Below, piece by piece: positions 1 to 7,571 of a stretch of DNA of 24,596 nt. Numbering within the stretch: the stretch's first letter is position 1; every line of letters begins with the position of its first letter. This DNA is from Clostridiaceae bacterium (GTDB lineage Bacteria; Bacillota; Clostridia; Saccharofermentanales; UBA5734), in assembly GCA_012511525.1 (NCBI GenBank), contig JAAZFW010000011.1, positions 1 through 24,596 of the forward strand, written 5' to 3'. A program made the position numbers and the translations under genes. Below the pieces are notes generated by a model that saw nothing but the letters and a program-made list of their open reading frames with translations, was not told where the DNA came from and did not search any database.

Positions 1-2
1 AG

Positions 3-983
3 GCCGCCGGTCAGGGCAAGCAGGTCATGGTGCTGGTCGAGCTCAAAGCCCGTTTCGACGAGGAGAACAACATCCATTGGGCCCGCCAGCTCGAGCAGGC
101 CGGCTGCCACGTGATCTACGGCCTGGTTGGCCTTAAGACCCACAGCAAGATCACGCTTGTGGTCCGCCGGGACGAAGACGGCATCCGCCGTTATGTCCAC
201 CTGGGCACCGGCAACTACAACGACATCACCGCCCGCTTTTACACAGACATGGGCTTGATGACCTGTGCCGAAAACATCGGCAAAGACGCATCGGCTTTCT
301 TTAACATGCTGTCGGGCTACGCGGCACCGCAGACCTGGCATCATCTGACCGTCGCCCCGTACTGGCTGCGCAGTGAGCTTGAAAAGCACATCGACCGTGA
401 GATCGATTCTGCCCGGGCCGGCCGGCCGGCGCACATCATCATCAAAGCCAACTCCCTGGTCGATCCCCTGATGATCGACCGCCTCTATCTGGCGTCGCAG
501 GCCGGCGTGCAGATCGACCTGATCATCCGCGGCATCTGCTGCCTCAGGCCGGGCGTCGCGGGGCTTTCGGAAACGATCCGGGTCCGCAGCATCATCGGCC
601 GTTTCCTGGAGCACAGCCGCGTCTTCTACTTTTTCCATGACGGCCGCGAGGAGCTGTTCCTGTCCAGTGCCGACTGGATGCCGCGCAACCTGGACCGGCG
701 GGTCGAGCTGATGTTCCCCGTAAAGGACCGTGCGATCCACCAGCGTGTCATGGAAGTGCTGCAGATCCAGCTGGCGGACACCGATCGCGCCCGCCTGATG
801 CAGCCGGATGGGACCAGCGTGCGCGTCGACCGGCGCGGCAAAGCCCACCTGGACTGCCAGGCCTACCTGTGCCAGAAGGCTAAAGCCGCCTCCGGACCGG
901 AAAGCGAACAGACGGATGAAATCCGATTTATTCCGATCAGCGAGCCACCGGAACAAAAAAACCGGGGCGGAAGCCCCGGCTGA
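3..983 (+). CDS. ppk1: Polyphosphate kinase 1, C-terminal part (5' end outside window)
   Basis: PPK1 makes long-chain polyphosphate from the terminal phosphate of ATP, reversibly, through a phosphohistidine. What is visible is the C-terminal catalytic half: the block with THSK carries the histidine (codon 141-143) matching the autophosphorylated His435 of E. coli PPK. The GTGNYN and ARFYTD blocks follow, and a second conserved histidine lies in LEHSRV (codon 612-614). SSADWMPRNLDRR and the closing RGKAHLDCQAYL segment are also family hallmarks. The frame is open from base 3, so the gene starts before the window. The last ten or so codons are low in complexity and overlap a terminator hairpin that serves the convergent gene. 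The next gene is on the opposite strand, so ppk1 ends its transcription unit here. The family call is secure; the N-terminal half cannot be judged. Confidence 0.96.
   Translation, partial: AAGQGKQVMVLVELKARFDEENNIHWARQLEQAGCHVIYGLVGLKTHSKITLVVRRDEDGIRRYVHLGTGNYNDITARFYTDMGLMTCAENIGKDASAFFNMLSGYAAPQTWHHLTVAPYWLRSELEKHIDREIDSARAGRPAHIIIKANSLVDPLMIDRLYLASQAGVQIDLIIRGICCLRPGVAGLSETIRVRSIIGRFLEHSRVFYFFHDGREELFLSSADWMPRNLDRRVELMFPVKDRAIHQRVMEVLQIQLADTDRARLMQPDGTSVRVDRRGKAHLDCQAYLCQKAKAASGPESEQTDEIRFIPISEPPEQKNRGGSPG
951..980 (-). terminator. Intrinsic terminator for the minus-strand zinc-ribbon gene, inside the ppk1 3' end
   Basis: On the minus strand a 7-bp GC stem (CCGGGGC/GCCCCGG, bases 962-968 and 973-979) with a TTCC loop is followed at once by seven T (bases 961-955). 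This is a textbook Rho-independent terminator, 25 bases beyond the stop at 1005. On the plus strand there is no T tract, so it should not work well for ppk1. It lies within the last codons of ppk1. Confidence 0.85.
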
Positions 984-1004
984 TCGAGCCGCCTTGCGTA
1001 CCGG

Positions 1005-1334
1005 TCAGTTGGACGAAGAGGGGAGGCTGGTGGCGCCCGGCGTCACGGAGCCGCTTGTTTCGATGGTCACGTCGGCAAAATAGTCCTCGGGAATGACAAA
1101 GCGGACCAGAAGGTAGCTGATGATGCCCAGCACGATGAACATGCCGACGATGATCAAAACCGACCACAGGCAGCCCAGAGCCGATCCCTTAAAGAGAGAC
1201 TTGCGCCGTTCGCGTTTTTGTTCTTTGGTGAGCGGAACCCGGTTGTTCGGGTTGGCCGAATACAGGAACGCACCGCATTTTTTACAAACGGTCTTTCCCT
1301 TGGGGTTTTCAGTCCCGCAGCGGTTGCATTTCAT
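1005..1334 (-). CDS. Zinc-ribbon, single-pass membrane protein, function unknown
   Basis: A 109-residue protein with an N-terminal four-cysteine zinc ribbon (C3, C6, C17, C20, as CxxC...CxxC). A basic linker follows (about residues 34-49, TKEQKRERRK), then one hydrophobic membrane segment (about 51-80). A short Ser/Thr-rich tail is predicted on the outside if the ribbon is cytoplasmic. The start at 1334 is chosen because a GGGAGG ribosome binding site lies just upstream and the zinc ribbon begins immediately; the frame stays open further upstream, but that sequence looks non-coding. Zinc-ribbon plus one membrane helix is a common architecture in Bacillota proteins of unknown role. No function can be assigned. 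It is divergent from argS and convergent with ppk1. Confidence 0.8.
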   Translation of the reverse strand: MKCNRCGTENPKGKTVCKKCGAFLYSANPNNRVPLTKEQKRERRKSLFKGSALGCLWSVLIIVGMFIVLGIISYLLVRFVIPEDYFADVTIETSGSVTPGATSLPSSSN

Positions 1335-1368
1335 GTCAGACCTCCCGATCGATGCCGTTTCTGCCCAA

Positions 1369-1397
1369 AGTGTACACCAACAGCTGCTTTTTGTACA
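1369..1397 (-). promoter_or_regulatory. Candidate promoter for the minus-strand zinc-ribbon gene
   Basis: Read on the minus strand: TGTACA (1397-1392), a 17-base spacer, then TACACT (1374-1369), 35 bases before the start codon. Each hexamer matches the sigma-A consensus in 4 to 5 positions. The TGTACA hexamer recurs at 1371-1376, 21 bases away, which could be chance. Confidence 0.45.
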
Positions 1398-1427
1398 GGC
1401 AACGGGCTGTTTGTCCGGGCGTGCAAA

Positions 1428-1457
1428 TTGACAGGCCGCGGCAACAGGTGATAAATT
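1428..1457 (+). promoter_or_regulatory. Candidate sigma-A promoter for the argS operon
   Basis: A perfect TTGACA (1428-1433) is followed after 18 bases by TAAATT (1452-1457), preceded by TGA, an extended -10 motif. The argS start is 47 bases downstream, behind a GGAGGAGAAAG ribosome binding site. No T-box leader is visible in the short space. Confidence 0.6.
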
Positions 1458-1503
1458 GTCAGGATAGAAACCGGCTTTTCGGCGCCGGCATCGGAGGAGA
1501 AAG

Positions 1504-3228
1504 ATGGACTTTCGCAGCCAAATCGTCACATGGCTGGCCGGACAGACCGGCCTCGAACGCGATCAGATCGACGCCTGGATCGAAATACCGCCGCAGCCGG
1601 CGCTGGGAGATTACGCCTTTCCCTGTTTCCGTCTTGCCAAGCATCTGCGCCGCGCGCCGGCGAAAATAGCGGAGGAGCTGGCCGGACTGGCCCGCGGGAA
1701 CATCGCCCAGCTTGCCGATGTCCAGCCGGTGCAGGGCTACCTCAATTTCTTCGTCGACCGGGCGCTCTTTGTCCAGGCGGCAATCAAGCACGTGCTCGCG
1801 TCAGGCGACGGGTTGGGCCGTCAGGCGCTGGGGGCCGGGCAGACTGTTGTCGTCGAGTACTCCTCGCCCAACATCGCCAAGCCCTTCCACGTCGGCCATG
1901 CCTTCACCACCATCCTGGGCCAGGCGATTTACCGCCTCTACGACCACCTCGGCTACCGCACGGTACGCGTCAACCACCTGGGCGATTACGGCACCCAGTT
2001 TGGTAAGCTGATCGTCGCCTATCGCCTGTGGGGCGATGAACAGGCCGTGGCCGCCGACCCGATCCGCGAACTGCTGCGCATTTATGTCCGTTTCCACGAC
2101 GAGGCCAAGGAGCGCCCGGAGCTTGAGGACCAGGCGCGCGAGGCGTTCCGGCAGCTGGAAACCGGTTCGGCGCCGGAAAAAGCCTTGTGGCAGACGTTCC
2201 GCGATCTCAGCCTCAAGGAATTTTCTGCCGTTTACGAACGGCTGGGCGTCTCCTTCGATTCCTACCTGGGCGAAAGCTTCTATTCAGACCGCATCCCGGA
2301 CGTGGTCCGGCTGCTCAACGAGCGGGGCATCCTCATCGAAAGCCAGGGCGCCCAAGTGGTCATGCTGGACGAGTACGGCCTGCCCCCGTGCATTATCCTC
2401 AAATCCGACGGGACGACCATCTACGCCTCACGCGACTTGGCGGCTGTGCTGTACCGCTGGGAGCAGTATCGCTTCGCGCGCAACATTTATGTCGTCGGCA
2501 CGCCCCAGGCCCTGCACTTCCGCCAGGTTTTCGCCGTGCTGGACAAGGCCGGCGTCGAAGCGTCCAAGAACTGCGTTCACGTCGGCTTCGGCCTGGTCAA
2601 GTTTCCCGACCGCAAGCTGTCGACACGCAGCGGCGATGTCATTTTCCTGTCGGACCTGCTCCAGGAGAGCGTCGACAAGACGCGCGAGATCATCGCGGAA
2701 AACGCGCGGCTGCGCCAGACCGACATGCAGATGGCAGAAATCGACGAAGCCGCCGAGAAAATCGGCCTCGGCGCCATCGTCTACACTTTCCTGAAGAACG
2801 GCAGGGAGCGCGACATCGTCTTCTCCTGGGAAGAGATGCTGGACTTTGACGGCGACTCGGCACCCTACGTCCAGTATACCTATGCGCGCGCCCGCTCCAT
2901 CCTGCGCAAGGCCGAGGCCGAAGGGCAGGCCTTGCCCGGAACGTGTGCGCCGGTTTTAACTTCTGAGGACGAATTTGCCATCGCCAAGCTGCTGGACGGC
3001 TTCGACCAGGCGGTGGTCCGGGCTGCCGAGCTGTATGAGCCGTACATCTTGCTGCGCCAGGTGACAGCACTGGCCCGCGCCTTCAACAAGTATTACAATC
3101 ACGAACCGATTCTGAAGACCGGTGACCTGTTGCTGCGCCAGTCCCGCCTGGCCTTGCTGCAGGCGGTCTGCCAGGCGATACGGGTCGGGCTGGACCTGGT
3201 CGGCATCGGCGTCGTCGAGCGGATGTGA
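1504..3228 (+). CDS. argS: Arginyl-tRNA synthetase
   Basis: A class I aminoacyl-tRNA synthetase that charges tRNA-Arg in the cytoplasm; 574 residues, normal for the family. The N-terminal additional domain (about 1-100) includes the LGDYAFPCF segment. The catalytic core shows the ArgRS block EYSSPNIAKPFHVGH with the HIGH-type signature HVGH at 129-132, then VNHLGDYGTQFG. The KMSK-equivalent loop is KLSTRSG (371-377); ArgRS enzymes often diverge here. The C-terminal anticodon-binding domain has YVQYTYARARSI and the ending ALARAFNKYYNHEPIL. The start is fixed by GGAGGAG 5 bases upstream of ATG. It is the first gene of a run with the next three genes; the next start lies 5 bases past its stop. 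Confidence 0.98.
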   Translation: MDFRSQIVTWLAGQTGLERDQIDAWIEIPPQPALGDYAFPCFRLAKHLRRAPAKIAEELAGLARGNIAQLADVQPVQGYLNFFVDRALFVQAAIKHVLASGDGLGRQALGAGQTVVVEYSSPNIAKPFHVGHAFTTILGQAIYRLYDHLGYRTVRVNHLGDYGTQFGKLIVAYRLWGDEQAVAADPIRELLRIYVRFHDEAKERPELEDQAREAFRQLETGSAPEKALWQTFRDLSLKEFSAVYERLGVSFDSYLGESFYSDRIPDVVRLLNERGILIESQGAQVVMLDEYGLPPCIILKSDGTTIYASRDLAAVLYRWEQYRFARNIYVVGTPQALHFRQVFAVLDKAGVEASKNCVHVGFGLVKFPDRKLSTRSGDVIFLSDLLQESVDKTREIIAENARLRQTDMQMAEIDEAAEKIGLGAIVYTFLKNGRERDIVFSWEEMLDFDGDSAPYVQYTYARARSILRKAEAEGQALPGTCAPVLTSEDEFAIAKLLDGFDQAVVRAAELYEPYILLRQVTALARAFNKYYNHEPILKTGDLLLRQSRLALLQAVCQAIRVGLDLVGIGVVERM

Positions 3229-3232
3229 TCGC

Positions 3233-4918
3233 ATGATCGACCTAGCCGAGCTGACATACCAGCGTCCGGACCTGGAACAGGTTGAAAACCAGCTGCGCCG
3301 CGCGCGGCTGCATCTTCGGCTGGCTATGAGCGCTTCCAGCGCCCTTTCCGCCGTTCGGGACATGGAACAGGTGACGCGCCAGTACCGCCTGGCTGAAGCG
3401 CTTGCCAAAGTCGGCTGTCTGCGCGGCGGATCCCCTGGGATGGAACCGGACCAGGAACTCGATTTTTTCACCAAGTCTGAGGGCCGGTACCTGCACCACT
3501 TGCAGCAGTTCTATGCCGCGCTGGCCAGTTCGCGCTACCGGGGCGAGCTGGAACGCCAGATCGGCCGCCTGACCTTTGAGACGGCCGGGCGATTCCGCTA
3601 CTGCTTTCAACCGGAGGCGGCGCAGGAGCTGGAAAAAGAACGTCAGCTCGTGGCTGAATACCGCCAGTTTGTCGACGGGCTCCGCGTCAGGCTGGACGGG
3701 CAGGAGCTGACGGTGGGCCAGGCCAGGCTGGCCATGCGCAGTCCGGACCGCGCCATGCGCCGTCAGGCGGCGCTTGCGCTGGACGACAGCCTGTCCGCCT
3801 ATGCCGGGGACCTTGACGAGCACTGTGAGAACCTGGTCAAGTGCCGGCAGCAGATCGCGTCCCGGATGGGTCTGGCCAGCTTTGCCGACCTGGCGGCGCG
3901 GCGGCAGGATGAACGTCTCCAGGACCGGGCGGCCATCGAGCAGGTGCGCGAAGCCATCGTGCGCTACCTGGTCCCGGCCGCGCGTGAAGCCCGCCGTCTG
4001 CAAAAGCGGCGCCTCAATGTCGCGCTGCTGACGTGGTACGACTTGAACTGCCATTTCCCCGATGCCGACCCGCAGCTTTTGTCCGGACTGCCGGGCTGCC
4101 TGGAAGCGGCAGGCCATGCCCTGGGTCGGCTGAGCGGGGAACGCTTGTCCTTGCTCGATACGCTTTCATCCGCCGGATACCTGGCTGTCACAAAAGAAAA
4201 CGGCCAGCTCGAACAAGCGACGGTGGTTGATCTGCCCGCCCCGGCATTGCCCTTCGTGCATGTCCGGTCCGCCGGCTCCACCCGGGACTTGTTCCAGGCT
4301 TTGGCGGCAGTCGGGCAGGCGTACGGGGCGGTCCGCGGCCGGGACGATGACAGTCCCGATCCGATTGTGCCGCCAGACGGTCTGCTCCGCCAAATCCAAG
4401 GTCAAGCCTTCACCTATCTGCTTGTGCCCCAACTGGCGGATGTTATCGGGCCGGGTTACGACGACGCGATGGCGCTGCACCTGACCGAACAGCTGCTCCA
4501 ACTGCCGCATGCCTTTCTGCTCGACGATTTTGCGGCCAAACTGTACCAGAAGCCTGCCATGACCGCCGATGAGCGCTGCGCGCTCTATCTGAGCCTGGAG
4601 AAACGCTACCTGCCGGATTTGGATTACGAGCAGATGCCTGCCCTGACCTCCGGACGCGCCTGGCAGCTCGAAAGCGCCTTGTGGACAGACCCGTTTGCGG
4701 CAATCACGCCCGGGCTGGCCGCGCTGACCAGCCTGGACTTTCTCGGTCAGATCGGACGCAACCCGTCCTCCGCCTGGCGCCGCTTCGAGAAGCTTTGCGC
4801 GCAAGGTGAGAAGACGCCTGCCGCATCGCTGCTCGAGGAAACGGGATTCGCGTCTCCGATCGATCCGGACACGGTCAAGAAAGCCGTGTACGTGCTGTGC
4901 GACAGCTTGTCCCTGTGA
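3233..4918 (+). CDS. M3-family oligoendopeptidase homologue lacking the catalytic residues (probable pseudo-peptidase)
   Basis: A 561-residue protein, the usual length of M3 oligoendopeptidases of the non-PepF clade. The C-terminal third follows that family closely: LPHAFLLDDFAAKLYQKP, the ER..LYLSLEKRYLP segment, a WxxDPF block, and a final SLLEETGFASPIDPDTVKKAV. The zinc site is gone. Where the family has HEAGH, this protein has AAVGQ (358-362), so both histidines and the glutamate are replaced. The downstream glutamate ligand block (EIHSMSME-like) reads QIQGQAF. The distal His/Tyr residues near the C-terminus are also missing. The frame is intact, without stops, and has normal codon use, so it is not simply decaying. 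The start at 3233 avoids a long overlap with argS; its ribosome binding site is weak, suggesting coupling to argS. The function is unknown; a binding or scaffold role is inference. Confidence 0.82.
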   Translation: MIDLAELTYQRPDLEQVENQLRRARLHLRLAMSASSALSAVRDMEQVTRQYRLAEALAKVGCLRGGSPGMEPDQELDFFTKSEGRYLHHLQQFYAALASSRYRGELERQIGRLTFETAGRFRYCFQPEAAQELEKERQLVAEYRQFVDGLRVRLDGQELTVGQARLAMRSPDRAMRRQAALALDDSLSAYAGDLDEHCENLVKCRQQIASRMGLASFADLAARRQDERLQDRAAIEQVREAIVRYLVPAAREARRLQKRRLNVALLTWYDLNCHFPDADPQLLSGLPGCLEAAGHALGRLSGERLSLLDTLSSAGYLAVTKENGQLEQATVVDLPAPALPFVHVRSAGSTRDLFQALAAVGQAYGAVRGRDDDSPDPIVPPDGLLRQIQGQAFTYLLVPQLADVIGPGYDDAMALHLTEQLLQLPHAFLLDDFAAKLYQKPAMTADERCALYLSLEKRYLPDLDYEQMPALTSGRAWQLESALWTDPFAAITPGLAALTSLDFLGQIGRNPSSAWRRFEKLCAQGEKTPAASLLEETGFASPIDPDTVKKAVYVLCDSLSL

Positions 4919-4934
4919 CGTGGCGGTCGGCCGA

Positions 4935-6419
4935 ATGAGACAGCTGCCGGACCTTTTTCTTGCCGAGATGCGCGCTCTGTTCGAGCGTTTTGACCAGACG
5001 GCGCAATGGCCGGACTTTTATCGTGCCCTGCAGGAGGCGCCGACCGGAGGGCTAAGGGCCAATGGCCTGAAAATAGCTCCGGTTCAGTTGCAGCACTACC
5101 TGGCCGGGCAAACCGGCTGCGACATCCAGGCCTTTGAGCCGATTGCCTGGTCGTCGGACGGCTTCAGGCTGCCGGACGGCGTGCAGGCCGGCAAGCTTGC
5201 CGGGCACGCGGCGGGCTTGTATTACATCCAGGAGCCCAGCGCGATGCTGCCGGCCGAAGTGCTGGCCGCCTGCCCGGGTGAGAAAGTGCTCGACCTTTGT
5301 GCGGCGCCGGGGGGCAAGTCTGCCCGGATCGCGGCCGGTCTTGCCGGATCTGGCCTGCTCTGGGCCAACGAGATATCTGCCGAGCGGGTCCGGGCCCTGC
5401 AGCGCAACCTCGAGCTTACCGGCAGCACGCAAGCCGTGATCACCTCGGTCTCGCCGGAAGCGCTGGCCCAGGTGCTGCCCGGTTATTTTGACGCCGTTCT
5501 GGCGGATGTGCCGTGTTCCGGATCCGGCATGCTGCGCCGCGACGACCAGGCGGCCAAGAGCTACCTGAGCTATGGCCCCGAATCCTGCGCGCCTCTGCAG
5601 CGCCAGATCCTGGAGAGCGCCTGGATCCTGCTTCGGCCCGGCGGGCGCCTGATCTATTCCACCTGTTCGTTTTCCATCTCTGAAAACGAGGCGCAGATCG
5701 CCCGTTTCCTGGCCGATCATCCGGACGCCGCCATCCGGGCCATTCCCAAAGCGGCGGGCGTTGACGACGCCCTGCCGCTGACACCTGCCTTGACCGGCGC
5801 TGCCCGGATCTGGCCGCACCGAGCGGCAGGGGAGGGGCATTTCTGTGCCTGGCTGGTCAAAGAGACCGATCACGCCGATCGGAAAACGACCCTGCCCGAG
5901 CGGCAGGATGAGCCGGGATCCGGTGAAGACTGGCAGGCCTTCGCGGCCTTTTGCCGCGGGGCCTTGAGCCCCGCCGGACAAGAGCGGCTGGCCGGCTGGT
6001 TTGAGAGTCACCGGATGCGCGCCGAGAACGGGCGCTTGCACCTGGTGCCGCCTTGCCCGGATTTCCAGGGCCTCTATTTGCTCAAAACCGGGCTTTTCCT
6101 GGGGCAGGTGCAGCGCAAAGGTCGCGGCATGGTGCGGTTTGTCCCGTCCCAGGCCCTGCTGCTCAGTTTGCGCCAGCACGAGCTCCGCCATGTTCTGGCC
6201 GCGACGGAAGGGGATCGCCTGATCCGCCAATGCCTGCGCGGTGAAACCTTGTTCGCGCCTGATGAACAAGCTGTTGCCGGCTGGCCGCCCGGAGCCATGG
6301 CTGCGATTGCCCTTGAGACATGCCAGGGAACCTGGCCGCTTGGCTGGGCACGGCTAGAGCAAAAGCCCGTTCTGAAGAACCTTTACCCAGCCGGCTGGAT
6401 CAGGCCCGGCCAGAGCTAG
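4935..6419 (+). CDS. rsmF: RsmF-type (NOL1/NOP2/Sun) 16S rRNA cytosine-C5 methyltransferase
   Basis: A SAM-dependent RNA m5C methyltransferase of 494 residues. The Rossmann core has motif I DLCAAPGGKS (120-129). Both catalytic cysteines are present: C194 in DVPCSGSG (motif IV, the release cysteine) and C244 in YSTCSFS (motif VI, the nucleophile). The family signature IQEPSAMLP lies at 98-106. The C-terminal third, after about residue 310, fits the RsmF-type extension with a PUA-like RNA-binding domain (QGLYLLKTGLFLG, GRGMVRFVPSQAL). The bacterial family acts on 16S rRNA, but the exact nucleotide cannot be read here. ATG at 4935 is preferred; an in-frame GTG at 4920 is an alternative. It follows the pseudo-peptidase by 16 bases and precedes rdgB by 16, consistent with one operon. 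Confidence 0.92.
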   Translation: MRQLPDLFLAEMRALFERFDQTAQWPDFYRALQEAPTGGLRANGLKIAPVQLQHYLAGQTGCDIQAFEPIAWSSDGFRLPDGVQAGKLAGHAAGLYYIQEPSAMLPAEVLAACPGEKVLDLCAAPGGKSARIAAGLAGSGLLWANEISAERVRALQRNLELTGSTQAVITSVSPEALAQVLPGYFDAVLADVPCSGSGMLRRDDQAAKSYLSYGPESCAPLQRQILESAWILLRPGGRLIYSTCSFSISENEAQIARFLADHPDAAIRAIPKAAGVDDALPLTPALTGAARIWPHRAAGEGHFCAWLVKETDHADRKTTLPERQDEPGSGEDWQAFAAFCRGALSPAGQERLAGWFESHRMRAENGRLHLVPPCPDFQGLYLLKTGLFLGQVQRKGRGMVRFVPSQALLLSLRQHELRHVLAATEGDRLIRQCLRGETLFAPDEQAVAGWPPGAMAAIALETCQGTWPLGWARLEQKPVLKNLYPAGWIRPGQS

Positions 6420-6435
6420 ACCGGAGGATGTCGCC

Positions 6436-7026
6436 ATGCGCTTGATTATTGCCACGGAAAACACGGGAAAGCTGGGCGAGTTTCGCCAGATCCTGACCGA
6501 TCCGCCCTGGCAGGTCGTTTCGATGCGGCAGGCCGGCTTTGCCGGGCAGATAAAGGAAGACGGTACCGATTACCAGGAAAACGCCCTGATCAAGGCCAGA
6601 TCGGTTCATCGCGTGACCGGCGGCCTGGTCCTGGCGGACGATTCCGGGTTGTCGATCGATGTGCTTGACGGCGCACCCGGCCTCTATTCGGCGCGCTTCG
6701 CCGGCAAAGACGCCGGATACCCGGAAAAAATAGCCCGTCTGTACCAGGACCTCCGGCCCTTTCGTCCCGAACTGTGGACAGCACATTTTGTCTGCGCCCT
6801 GGCGGTCATTTTTCCGGACGGCAGCACCGAAACCGTGCTGCGCCAGGTGGACGGCCGCATCGCGCCAGTCCCGCGCGGGGAGGGCGGTTTCGGCTACGAC
6901 CCCATCTTTTACCTGCCCGAGCGCGGCCTGACCATGGCCGAACTGCCGGAAGCGGAGAAGAACCGGATCAGCCATCGCGGACTGGCTTTGCAGGCGCTGG
7001 CAAGCCTGCTGCTTGACCGGCTCTGA
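6436..7026 (+). CDS. rdgB: RdgB/HAM1 family dITP/XTP pyrophosphatase
   Basis: A 196-residue enzyme that hydrolyses non-canonical purine triphosphates (dITP, ITP, XTP) to monophosphate and pyrophosphate, keeping deaminated bases out of nucleic acids. Family motifs are intact: the N-terminal ATENTGKLGEF (6-16), ENALIKA (48-54), the acidic LADDSGL (66-72), PGLYSARFAG (81-90), GGFGYDPIF near 152-160, and the SHRG.AL block near the end. The start is set by GGAGG 8 bases upstream. It is probably the last gene of the argS run. The promoter of the next unit begins inside its final codons. Confidence 0.96.
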   Translation: MRLIIATENTGKLGEFRQILTDPPWQVVSMRQAGFAGQIKEDGTDYQENALIKARSVHRVTGGLVLADDSGLSIDVLDGAPGLYSARFAGKDAGYPEKIARLYQDLRPFRPELWTAHFVCALAVIFPDGSTETVLRQVDGRIAPVPRGEGGFGYDPIFYLPERGLTMAELPEAEKNRISHRGLALQALASLLLDRL

Positions 7027-7041
7027 ACGCCGTGCTATAGT
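7013..7041 (+). promoter_or_regulatory. Strong candidate promoter for the ACT-protein/hom unit
   Basis: TTGACC (7013-7018), a 17-base spacer and TATAGT (7036-7041), preceded by TGC, an extended -10. The -35 lies inside the last codons of rdgB. The first gene start is 68 bases past the -10. Confidence 0.75.
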
Positions 7042-7108
7042 ATCCTTCACGGACGAATGTTTTCATTCGGCGGACAAAGGCGGCTTTGCGCCTCCGGAAG
7101 GTGATACC

Positions 7109-7546
7109 ATGGACAGCGAATACTATCTGGTCAAATCGGATATGCTCCCCGAGGTCTTTGTCAAGGTGATGGCCGTCAAGCGCCTGCTCAGTTCAGGCAA
7201 GGCCGATTCGGTCAACGAGGCGGTGCAGCGGATCGGACTGAGCCGGAGCGCCTACTACAAGTACAAGGACGCCGTGCTGCCGTTCTACGAGACGTCCCGC
7301 GGCCGCCTGGTCACGCTGATTTTCGCGGTGGAGAACTTCCCGGGCATTTTGTCCGGCATCATCAACTGCATGGCGCGCGGCAAGGCCAATATCCTCACGA
7401 TCAACCAGAACATCCCGATCAACGGGCTTGCGGACGTTTCAATCTCGATTGAAACCGAGCGCATGACGACCGGCCTGGAGACGATGCTCGAGGAAATCGG
7501 CAAGATTCCAGGGGTCAGGTCCTACCGGATCCTGGCCAGGGACTGA
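7109..7546 (+). CDS. UPF0735 family ACT-domain protein (PheB-like)
   Basis: A 145-residue protein with two parts. The N-terminal helix-turn-helix-like stretch (about 15-55, SVNEAVQRIGLSRSAYYKYKD) is followed by an ACT domain (about 65-140, starting TLIFAVENFPGILSGIIN and including INQNIPINGLADVSISIE). The family is annotated PheB/UPF0735 in Bacillota and often precedes hom. ACT domains usually bind amino acids, so a regulatory role for the neighbouring homoserine dehydrogenase or its transcription is plausible but unproven. The start at 7109 follows GGAAGGTG and leaves room for the upstream promoter. The frame is open further upstream, but that would run through the promoter. hom starts 25 bases after its stop. 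Confidence 0.9.
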   Translation: MDSEYYLVKSDMLPEVFVKVMAVKRLLSSGKADSVNEAVQRIGLSRSAYYKYKDAVLPFYETSRGRLVTLIFAVENFPGILSGIINCMARGKANILTINQNIPINGLADVSISIETERMTTGLETMLEEIGKIPGVRSYRILARD

Positions 7547-7571
7547 CTTAACGCGAGCAGGAGGAAACCAT

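Noticed and set aside
1335..1503. T-box leader before argS
   Set aside because: The space after the promoter is under 50 bases and lacks a T-box sequence or terminator.
2611..2634. Non-standard KMSK loop (KLSTRSG) in ArgRS as a sign of inactivity
   Set aside because: Variation in this loop is common among active arginyl-tRNA synthetases, and the rest of the enzyme is complete.
5052..6269. 405-codon open frame on the minus strand opposite the rsmF gene
   Set aside because: Its sequence has no recognisable domain, it has no ribosome binding site, and the plus strand encodes a clear methyltransferase. Long antisense frames are expected at this GC content.
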